59,224 nucleotides of DNA, taken from the NCBI GenBank assembly GCA_029210745.1, contig JARGFI010000003.1:44381-103604 (forward strand), written 5' to 3'. The stretch comes from Desulfuromonadales bacterium. GTDB lineage: Bacteria; Desulfobacterota; Desulfuromonadia; Desulfuromonadales; JAHYIW01. Of this stretch, positions 53,187 to 59,224 are shown piece by piece (position 1 is the first letter of the stretch; each line of letters starts with the position of its first letter). The translations under genes and the position numbers were made by a program. Under the pieces are notes generated by a model that saw nothing but the letters and a program-made list of their open reading frames with translations, did not search any database and was not told the DNA's origin.

Positions 53187-54409
53187 TCATTTCTCCCGAT
53201 CAAATTCTTGACCCGCGCCGTAATATCCTGGACCCGGCGAGTCAGTTCATCCGCCTCGGCTACGGCGAGTTCACGCCGGGCCAACAGACAGTACATAAAC
53301 ACCAGCTCGTTGAGAGCATCGACCAACAGCGTGCGGCGATCCCCTTCCGCCAGTCCGGACAAATGGCCGAGCAGCCGGGCGGCATCAAACATCCCGTCAC
53401 GAGCCGGTTCCAGGTCGCCGAAAACATGTGCATACGGCTGCGGCAAAGCCCGCAAAAACTGGTGAACCTCACGCGTCACATCCACATCAAGATCCAGCAA
53501 CCGCCGCGTCAACAAGGCCAGCACACCATTATAGAGTTGCACAACCTCGCCGCATACTCCGCCGATATCAACCGACGGCGCGTCCTCAAGCGTAATGCAA
53601 TTCTTCTCGATCAACTGATGCAGAATGCGCAGCGCTTCAAATTCGCCCATCCCGACCCGGCGCAGGATATCGCGCACGGTCACCTTTCCCTCGGCCGCCA
53701 AGCGGGCAATCGTCGCCTCACCACCGGCCAGTTCATCGAGTCGATCGAGATCAACGATTGCCTGCATATCAAAGGAGGGAATACGCCGCCGAAACAATTC
53801 AGCTTCATCTGTCCGGCGCAACCCTTCCATGATCATATTCTGGGTTGACATCGACAGCTTGGTCAACTCGGCACCGGGCAGCACTGCCGCGACAAAACTG
53901 AACCCCCCACCCGGGTGAGTAAAAAGATCATAAACGATCTTCTCGACCAGGTACCTGGCGGCCTGCCAAAGATCTTTCGATTCGATCAGCCCGGCGGCAA
54001 CGAGCTCTTTGCCAAGAGTCTGCTCCGAGCGATGCCTTTTACGCATGCGCAGCAGTGTTTCCCGTTCGACCTTCCCCAGTTCACACAGGCAGTCACCGAG
54101 ATTTTCCGCCAACAATGTACTGCTGGCGGCGACGATTTCCCCCTGTTGCAGGTAAATGGCCTTTTCCCCGCCGGGCAACAGCACCCGCAGCACCCCGGTC
54201 TTGCGGAACATGTTCAAAAACGAGAGTATATCGACGATTGAGACTTCACCGAATCTTCCCGCCAGGCAGAGTCCCCCCGAGAGATCACCCGGAGTCAGCA
54301 ACAGATGGCTGGAGGTCGCCGAGACCAACGCGGCCCCCCCGGTAAAGGCACGACATTCCCCCGCAGGAAGAACAATACGCCCCTGATCATCCGGTTTGAA
54401 AGTTTTCAT
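53183..54409 (-). CDS. DUF4388 (PATAN-type) domain protein
   Basis: This 408-residue cytoplasmic protein has a DUF4388 domain at about 50-230: GRFGEVSIVDILSFLNMFRKTGVLRVLLPGGEKAIYLQQGEIVAASS, followed by a helical LGKELVAAGLIESKDLWQAARYLVEKIVYDLF segment. The rest is mostly helical (AEGKVTVRDILRRVGMGEFEALRILHQLIEKNCI, a winged-helix-like stretch). Similar proteins occur in gliding and chemosensory systems of deltaproteobacteria. ATG 54409 is ten bases after proS. Specific function unknown. Confidence 0.8.
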   Translation of the reverse strand: MKTFKPDDQGRIVLPAGECRAFTGGAALVSATSSHLLLTPGDLSGGLCLAGRFGEVSIVDILSFLNMFRKTGVLRVLLPGGEKAIYLQQGEIVAASSTLLAENLGDCLCELGKVERETLLRMRKRHRSEQTLGKELVAAGLIESKDLWQAARYLVEKIVYDLFTHPGGGFSFVAAVLPGAELTKLSMSTQNMIMEGLRRTDEAELFRRRIPSFDMQAIVDLDRLDELAGGEATIARLAAEGKVTVRDILRRVGMGEFEALRILHQLIEKNCITLEDAPSVDIGGVCGEVVQLYNGVLALLTRRLLDLDVDVTREVHQFLRALPQPYAHVFGDLEPARDGMFDAARLLGHLSGLAEGDRRTLLVDALNELVFMYCLLARRELAVAEADELTRRVQDITARVKNLIGRNE

Positions 54410-54419
54410 CGCTTCAGTT

Positions 54420-56144
54420 TCAGCGCCAGGCGGCAAGTTCGGCATCGACTCTCGCTACAATCCGTTGCGCCGCCTCAGCGAGCGGCAACGAATCCTTGCT
54501 GCCATCGGCACGCACCTGCAATTCCAGCGCACCCTCCTTGATACCGCGTCCTCCGACCGTCACCCGCAACGGAATACCGAGCAGGTCGGCGTCCTTGAAC
54601 TTGCTCCCCGGCCGCTCATCGCGGTCGTCGAGCAGGACTTCGATCCCGGCTGAGCGGAGATCGGTGTAGAGCTGCTCCGAGGTTTGACGCACAGCATCAT
54701 CTTTCGGGTTGAGCATGGTGATCATCACCTGGAACGGTGCAATTGGCAGCGGCCAGATGATCCCGTTTTCATCGTGGTTCTGCTCAATTGCGGCAGCTAC
54801 CGACCTTCCGATACCGATTCCGTAACAGCCCATGAAGAGCGTTCGCTCTTTCCCGTCAGCGTCAAGGACCACGGCGTTGAGCGCTCTGGAATACTTGTGA
54901 CCGAGCTTGAAAACATGGCCAACCTCAATACCGCGCCAGCTTTCAAACGTCCCCCCGTCACAGCGCGGACAGCGATCACCCGCCTCGGCCTGACGCAGGT
55001 CGGCAAAGGTCGCAACGGCAAAATCGCGGCCGTTATTGACCCCGGTGTAGTGGGTATCGACAGCATTGGCACCGACCACAAAATCGGCCATGGCACTAAC
55101 CGCATGATCGGCAATGACCCGCAGCTTGAGCCCCACCGGGCCGGCAAACCCGACCGGCGCACCGGTCACCTGGGTGACGGTCGCGTCATCGGCCATGAGG
55201 ACCTCATTACAGCCGAGCACGCGGCAGAGCTTGATCTCATTCAGTTCGTGGTCTCCGCGAAGGAGCACTGCCAGCGTTTCATCGCTATCGGTCTTGACAA
55301 TCAACGTCTTGACCAGTTGAGATTGAGCTATCTTGAGGAACGATGCAACGTCGGCAATCGACCGCTGAGCCGGGGTCGAAACTTCGGTCAGCGGGTGCGT
55401 TGCCAGCGGGGTAGCTCCCGCGGTGAACAGAATCTCGGCCTTCTCGACATTGGCCGCATATTCACAGCTGTCACACGAAACGATGGCGTCTTCCCCGGAC
55501 TCCGCCAGAACCATGAATTCGTGCGAGGCGCTGCCGCCGATATTGCCGGTATCGGCCTCGACGGCGCGGAACTTCAGCCCGCAACGCTCAAAAATCCGTC
55601 GGTAAGCCTGGTACATTTTGTCATAGGCAATATCCGCTCCGGCTTCATCAACATCAAACGAATAGGCGTCTTTCATGATAAATTCACGCCCGCGCATCAG
55701 ACCGAAACGGGGGCGAATCTCGTCGCGAAATTTGGTCTGAATCTGATAGAGGTTGAGCGGCACCTGCCGGTACGATTTGACCTCGCGACGGACAATATCG
55801 GTAATCACTTCCTCGTGGGTCGGTCCGAGGCAGAATTCCGTATCTTTACGATCCTTCAGCCGCAGCAGCTCCTTGCCGTACTGCTCCCAGCGCCCCGATT
55901 CGGACCACAGGTCAGCAGGGGTCACCATCGGCATCAGCAGCTCAATCGCTCCGGCACGATCCATCTCTTCACGCACAATCTGCTCAACCTTGCGCACCGC
56001 CCGCAGACCGAAGGGAAGATAACTGTAAATCCCGGCCGCCACCTTGCGGATCATTCCGGTGCGCAGCATCAGCTGATGGCTGATCACTTCGGCATCGGCC
56101 GGAGTCTCTTTGAGGGTGTTAAGCAAGTACTCGGTATAGCGCAT
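54420..56144 (-). CDS. proS: Prolyl-tRNA synthetase, bacterial type
   Basis: This 574-residue class II enzyme charges tRNA-Pro. TGMIRKVAAGIYSYLPFGLRAVRKVEQIVREEM is motif 1, FRDEIRPRFGLMRGREFIMKDAYSF is motif 2, and GCYGIGIGRSVAAAIEQ is motif 3. The ~180-residue insert between motifs 2 and 3 is the editing (INS) domain that hydrolyses Ala-tRNA-Pro. The C-terminal anticodon-binding domain ends with VTVGGRGIKEGALELQVR. Full length. Confidence 0.97.
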   Translation of the reverse strand: MRYTEYLLNTLKETPADAEVISHQLMLRTGMIRKVAAGIYSYLPFGLRAVRKVEQIVREEMDRAGAIELLMPMVTPADLWSESGRWEQYGKELLRLKDRKDTEFCLGPTHEEVITDIVRREVKSYRQVPLNLYQIQTKFRDEIRPRFGLMRGREFIMKDAYSFDVDEAGADIAYDKMYQAYRRIFERCGLKFRAVEADTGNIGGSASHEFMVLAESGEDAIVSCDSCEYAANVEKAEILFTAGATPLATHPLTEVSTPAQRSIADVASFLKIAQSQLVKTLIVKTDSDETLAVLLRGDHELNEIKLCRVLGCNEVLMADDATVTQVTGAPVGFAGPVGLKLRVIADHAVSAMADFVVGANAVDTHYTGVNNGRDFAVATFADLRQAEAGDRCPRCDGGTFESWRGIEVGHVFKLGHKYSRALNAVVLDADGKERTLFMGCYGIGIGRSVAAAIEQNHDENGIIWPLPIAPFQVMITMLNPKDDAVRQTSEQLYTDLRSAGIEVLLDDRDERPGSKFKDADLLGIPLRVTVGGRGIKEGALELQVRADGSKDSLPLAEAAQRIVARVDAELAAWR

Positions 56145-56308
56145 CGTCAGTCCTCATTCATTGAATTGATTTGGCGGATAAAATTAGCTTATTTCCGGCG
56201 AGATTGCAAGGAGATCAACGTGAAGGGAAAATGTATACAATTGTCCAGTTTATGATTAGGATGGTCGCCGACAACCTCCCCACAGTGAAGGGGGCACCAT
56301 CGGTAAAA

Positions 56309-57205
56309 ATGATAACTGCACCTGTCCAGCGCACCCGAACAATCCTTGCCACCCTGCTCGCCCTGCTTGCATTTGCGGCGAACTCACTGTTGTGCCGCAT
56401 GGCCTTGAGTCCAGGAACAGGCGGGAGCGAACCGGCAGCAACAAGCGCAATCGATGCGGCGAGCTTCACCAGTGTCCGGCTGATCTGCGGCGCATTGACC
56501 CTGTTACTGCTGGTGATCCTGCGCGAACGACGGCTGCCGACCGGGGGTGGCTGGGGTTCGTCAGCACTGCTCTTTCTCTACGCCAGCACTTTTTCCTTCG
56601 CATACCTCAAACTGCCAACCGGAACCGGTGCATTGCTGCTCTTCGGGGCGGTTCAGCTGACAATGCTGTGCGCGGCCCTTCGGAGTGGTGAACGCCCGCG
56701 CCGTGCCGAATGGTCTGGTCTGTTCCTCTGCGCGGGCGGCCTGGTCTGGTTGGTGCTGCCGGGGATCAGTACCCCGCCACTCGGCAGCACGGCGTTGATG
56801 CTCATCGCCGGGATCGCCTGGGGCATCTATTCACTCCGTGGACGCGTGGCAACACGACCGCTGCACGAGACCACCGGCAACTTTTTACGTTCGATTCCGC
56901 TAACCCTGGTGTTCAGTCTGCTGTTCTTTTCGCAGGGGCAGCTATCGCCAACCGGACTGCTGCTGGCCGCCCTCTCCGGGGCACTTGCCTCGGGGGTCGG
57001 GTATGCCGTCTGGTACGTCGCCCTGGGCGGGCTCACTGCCGCCCGTGCGGCACTGATACAATTGGCGGTACCGGTGCTGGCCGCGTGTGGAGGTGTTCTG
57101 GTTCTGGCGGAGGACGTGACGCCACGGCTGGTGGTGGCCTCGGCGCTGATTCTGGGCGGAATCGGGTTAGCCATGCAAAGACGAAAACATGGGGAGACAA
57201 ACTGA
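56309..57205 (+). CDS. EamA-family (DMT) membrane transporter
   Basis: This 298-residue protein has about ten membrane helices in two EamA halves, starting TILATLLALLAFAANSLLCRMALS and including SFTSVRLICGALTLLLLVIL, GIAWGIYSLRGR and AGAL/ASGVGYAVWYVALGGLTAARAALIQLAVPVLAACGGVLVL. The start was set at ATG 56309 because the family usually begins just before the first helix; ATG 56231, with GAAGG upstream, would add 26 residues. Substrate (metabolite efflux) is unknown. Confidence 0.83.
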   Translation: MITAPVQRTRTILATLLALLAFAANSLLCRMALSPGTGGSEPAATSAIDAASFTSVRLICGALTLLLLVILRERRLPTGGGWGSSALLFLYASTFSFAYLKLPTGTGALLLFGAVQLTMLCAALRSGERPRRAEWSGLFLCAGGLVWLVLPGISTPPLGSTALMLIAGIAWGIYSLRGRVATRPLHETTGNFLRSIPLTLVFSLLFFSQGQLSPTGLLLAALSGALASGVGYAVWYVALGGLTAARAALIQLAVPVLAACGGVLVLAEDVTPRLVVASALILGGIGLAMQRRKHGETN

Positions 57206-57527
57206 GAGTCAATCCTTCAAAGCTCAATCTTCAGCACTGGTGACCCGTTAAAATATTCATATCCCGCGTTATTTCTTCCAAAGCCTCAATGCGATCTATC
57301 AGATGAGACAATAACGTCATATATGACGGCCAGCTCTCCCTGCCTCACCTCTCTTTTTACCTGTTAAATCAAGATCCTGCATCTACAGCGACAGGGCCCC
57401 ATCTCTGGCACGTTGGTTGAGTCTAGGGACTGTCCAGCACAGACGCAGGGACCGGGACCATCGTGCATCAAAGTGCGTACCCGCAGGCCGGAAAAGATCC
57501 ATCACCCTTTTGAAAAGGAACACTGCC
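57206..57527. promoter_or_regulatory. Intergenic region with a palindrome and a sigma-54-like site
   Basis: A perfect 14-base palindrome, CGTCATATATGACG (57315-57328), could be an operator. TGGCACGTTGGTTGAG (57406-57421) resembles a -24/-12 sigma-54 promoter (TGGCAC, five bases, TTGC), but the essential GC at -12 is GA here. No gene is evident. Confidence 0.4.
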
Positions 57528-58163
57528 ATGAAACTTGAATTTCGCTCTCTCTACTCTTTGTGCACCGTGGTTTTCATATTCATCATCGTTCTGAGCGGTT
57601 GTGCAATTACCGGCAGGGAGCGGGCCGCAGATACCGCCACCTCGATGCAGGCCGTGGAAGAAGATTACCAGCAAGCCCTGGTGCAGATCGATGAGACCAA
57701 CGCCGCCCTGGAGGCTCTCGTCAGGCCGCAGCAGGACGACACAAAAGATGCGTTTGACGTCTACACCAAAAATGTCCGTGAGATGGAGAAGCTGGGCGAA
57801 GAGCTGACCAAGCATACCGAAAAGATGTCGACTCAGGGCAACACCTATCTGGCGGAGTGGGAAAATGCCTACACCGGCTCCGAAATCCGGGCGCCCAGCG
57901 AACAAAGACGCATTGAGGTGCGGGAGCTCTACGCAAAAATACCTAATGCCAGCGTAGGGGTTAAGGGCGCGCTACAGTCCTACTTGACGGACATCAAGGA
58001 AATCCAGATGTATCTCGCCAACGACCTTACCCCCCAGGCGATCGATGCCATCAGACCGGTCACCCGGAAGACTGTCGTCGACGGCGATAATCTGAAGACC
58101 GCCATCAGGCCCGTGCTCAGCGCTTTTGACAGGATCAGGGCGGTGACTGGCGCGAAGGAATAA
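57528..58163 (+). CDS. DUF2959 family lipoprotein
   Basis: This 211-residue protein has a lipoprotein signal with lipobox LSGC (Cys about residue 25) and a mainly helical body (AVEEDYQQALVQIDETNAALEALV ... YTKNVREMEKLGEEL), matching DUF2959 envelope proteins of unknown function. Start MKLEFRSLYS has AAAAGGAAC upstream. It ends 22 bases before the convergent methyltransferase gene. Confidence 0.83.
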   Translation: MKLEFRSLYSLCTVVFIFIIVLSGCAITGRERAADTATSMQAVEEDYQQALVQIDETNAALEALVRPQQDDTKDAFDVYTKNVREMEKLGEELTKHTEKMSTQGNTYLAEWENAYTGSEIRAPSEQRRIEVRELYAKIPNASVGVKGALQSYLTDIKEIQMYLANDLTPQAIDAIRPVTRKTVVDGDNLKTAIRPVLSAFDRIRAVTGAKE

Positions 58164-58185
58164 TCTATAAAATTGCAGGGATTAA

Positions 58186-58713
58186 TTACGGTGAAGATGC
58201 CCACTGACGCACATATTCATACATGGCCACCGAGGCGGCGACACTTACGTTCAAACTTTCAACGTTACCGAACTGAGGAATCGACACCGCGCGCACAGCG
58301 GGATAATCCGCTGCATCGAAACCGAACCCGAACTCCTCGTGGCCAAACACAAATGCCGTCTTGCGCGGCAGCGCGATATTTATCATCGATTCCCTGGCTT
58401 TTGCGTCAAGGAGAAAGAAGACATATCCCTGTGCTGTCAAATCGGCATAACAGTCAGAAAATGTCTCATGAAACCGGGCCGGGACCTTGCGAAAAGAACC
58501 TTTTGCGGGAGCGGGATCGAAGGGGCCAATATTGATCAGATGCACGGCATGAAGTCCGAACGCTTCGGCGCTGCGAAAGATCTTCGCCACATTATAACCC
58601 GGTTTGAGCGTGTCGAGCACCACCACGCACCCATGCGGCCCCGGCTGGGCCAGCAGGTTCCGGTTGCGTTCTTTCTGATAGGCGGTGACGATCTGTTTAT
58701 ATCCGCGACGCAT
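58186..58713 (-). CDS. TrmH/SpoU-family RNA 2'-O-methyltransferase
   Basis: This 175-residue knotted SAM methyltransferase lacks the N-terminal RNA-binding domain of RlmB. VVLDTLKPGYNVAKIFRSAEAFGLHAVHL, FVFGHEEFGFGFDA and SIPQFGNVESLNVSVAASVAMYEYVRQ are motifs 1-3. Start MRRGYKQIV has AGGAG six bases upstream; the longer frame extends into repeats. The modified RNA position is not evident. Confidence 0.88.
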   Translation of the reverse strand: MRRGYKQIVTAYQKERNRNLLAQPGPHGCVVVLDTLKPGYNVAKIFRSAEAFGLHAVHLINIGPFDPAPAKGSFRKVPARFHETFSDCYADLTAQGYVFFLLDAKARESMINIALPRKTAFVFGHEEFGFGFDAADYPAVRAVSIPQFGNVESLNVSVAASVAMYEYVRQWASSP

Positions 58714-58785
58714 CGACTCTCCTGAGGTTGATTTGTTGAAGCGGCAGTATACTGAGCGGGGGATAAAAACCACAAGTTCTTTCAC

Positions 58786-58811
58786 CACGGAGAGCACAAA
58801 GGACACGGAGA
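58786..58811. repeat. CACGGAGA direct repeat pair
   Basis: CACGGAGA occurs at 58786-58793 and 58804-58811 (CCACGGAGAGCACAAAGG...). It matches from memory a common degenerate intergenic sequence in related genomes. It lies next to the REP-like elements. Confidence 0.45.
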
Positions 58812-58837
58812 AAGAGCAAAAGCATAAACGCAGACCC

Positions 58838-58863
58838 TTCGCGGCTGAATGCCGCTCCCACAG
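58838..58863. repeat. Half copy of the TGTAGGAG REP-like element
   Basis: The 26 bases match the right half of the 7239-7291 element: both have TTCGCGGCT, then an A-rich loop, GCCGCTCC and CACAG/TACAG. It is truncated on the left. Confidence 0.6.
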
Positions 58864-58889
58864 GGACTGGGCTGCGATAATGGTATTGT

Positions 58890-58944
58890 TGTAGGAGCGA
58901 CATCCCTGTTGCGAATGGGTCGTGCCTGAAGGCAACACCTACAG
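58890..58944. repeat. Second REP-like element, inverted relative to 7239-7291
   Basis: Ends TGTAGG (58890-58895) and CCTACA (58938-58943) enclose 55 bases. On the minus strand it reads TGTAGG...GCCTTCAGGC...ATTCGC...CGCTCCTACA, sharing these blocks in order with 7239-7291. Confidence 0.7.
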
Positions 58945-59224
58945 GAAAATCCCATGAGGAATAACCTGGCCCCCTGATGGTGTTCTATCGCTGGAGCGAA
59001 GTGCATAAGCAAATAAGTGGATGTCCCCCGAAGTGCCCAAAATGTCAAAATATCGGCTACGTCCCCTTGGTCCCCCCAGCGTTTAACTTGATCGAATACC
59101 CTCATTTATAGCGTTCACACCTCCCTCAGTTATCGTGTTTACTCTCAGTCGGAGCGGAATCTCGGAGGTCACCGGGATGTGAGGAATGTTCCAGCGCTAA
59201 AGCAACTGACGCAGCGACTGTCAA
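58945..59224. other. Window tail with no supported gene
   Basis: About 280 bases follow the REP-like elements without a credible gene. A minus-strand frame from 59105 (MRVFDQVKRWGDQGDV) runs through the REP-like repeats to 58782 and has no ribosome-binding site I trust, so it is not called. Confidence 0.45.

Noticed and set aside
54684-56255. Plus-strand frame of 523 codons over proS
   Set aside because: Antisense shadow of a full-length prolyl-tRNA synthetase.
58782-59105. Minus-strand frame beginning MRVFDQVKRWGDQGDV
   Set aside because: It reads through REP-like repeats, lacks a clear ribosome-binding site and matches nothing I recognise.

Overview
The window reads as chromosomal DNA of a Gram-negative, type IV pilus-bearing bacterium, most likely a Desulfuromonadales/Geobacter-type deltaproteobacterium. 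That assignment is an inference from gene content: the order prepilin peptidase, XRE regulator, pilMNOPQ, aroC, aroB, aroQ, pepP, accB, accC, together with a futalosine-pathway menaquinone gene (mqnA), a DUF4388 protein and several lipoproteins. No 16S rRNA gene is present to confirm it.

Layout. (1) 0-19.9 kb, plus strand: a surface-polysaccharide locus. It has an ABC-exporter ATPase with a glycan-binding tail (Wzt type), methyltransferases, an acetyltransferase, an ATP-grasp enzyme, GalE, nine glycosyltransferases or fragments, a large membrane phosphoglycerol-transferase/GDPD fusion, a beta-propeller protein and a polyprenyl-phosphate sugar transferase. Parts are AT-rich and carry repeats, a MITE-like element and a decayed glycosyltransferase, which fits horizontal acquisition. 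(2) 19.9-35.7 kb, plus strand: core genes pilD, an XRE regulator with a near-consensus promoter, pilMNOPQ, the shikimate genes aroC/aroB/aroQ with a TPR-Roadblock pair between them, pepP, accBC, a lipoate ligase-like gene and mqnA. (3) 35.7-41.2 kb: tRNA-Leu(TAA), followed by the first codons of a P4-type integrase, then SWIM-finger and SNF2-helicase genes on the minus strand, and two damaged REP-associated transposase genes. (4) 41.4-47.9 kb: a DnaA-box cluster in an intergenic gap, then a four-gene minus-strand unit encoding exported proteins: a caspase-like protease with HEAT repeats, an LPP20+DUF4384 lipoprotein, a second LPP20 lipoprotein and a transglutaminase-like protein with a Pro/Glu repeat tract. 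The unit ends in a strong hairpin. (5) 48.1-51.7 kb, plus strand, divergent from the caspase unit: a radical SAM enzyme, a ketosynthase III-like enzyme and an HD phosphohydrolase. (6) 51.7-58.7 kb: housekeeping genes proS, a DUF4388 gene, pyrF and rlmB (one minus-strand operon), an EamA transporter, a DUF2959 lipoprotein and a TrmH-family methyltransferase, then a repeat-rich tail.

The most unusual parts are the exported caspase/DUF4384/LPP20/transglutaminase unit, the radical SAM/ketosynthase/HD group beside it, and the phosphoglycerol transferase-GDPD fusion in the glycan locus. Mobile-element debris (integrase stub, RAYT relics, REP-like and MITE-like repeats) marks the boundaries of the accessory segments.
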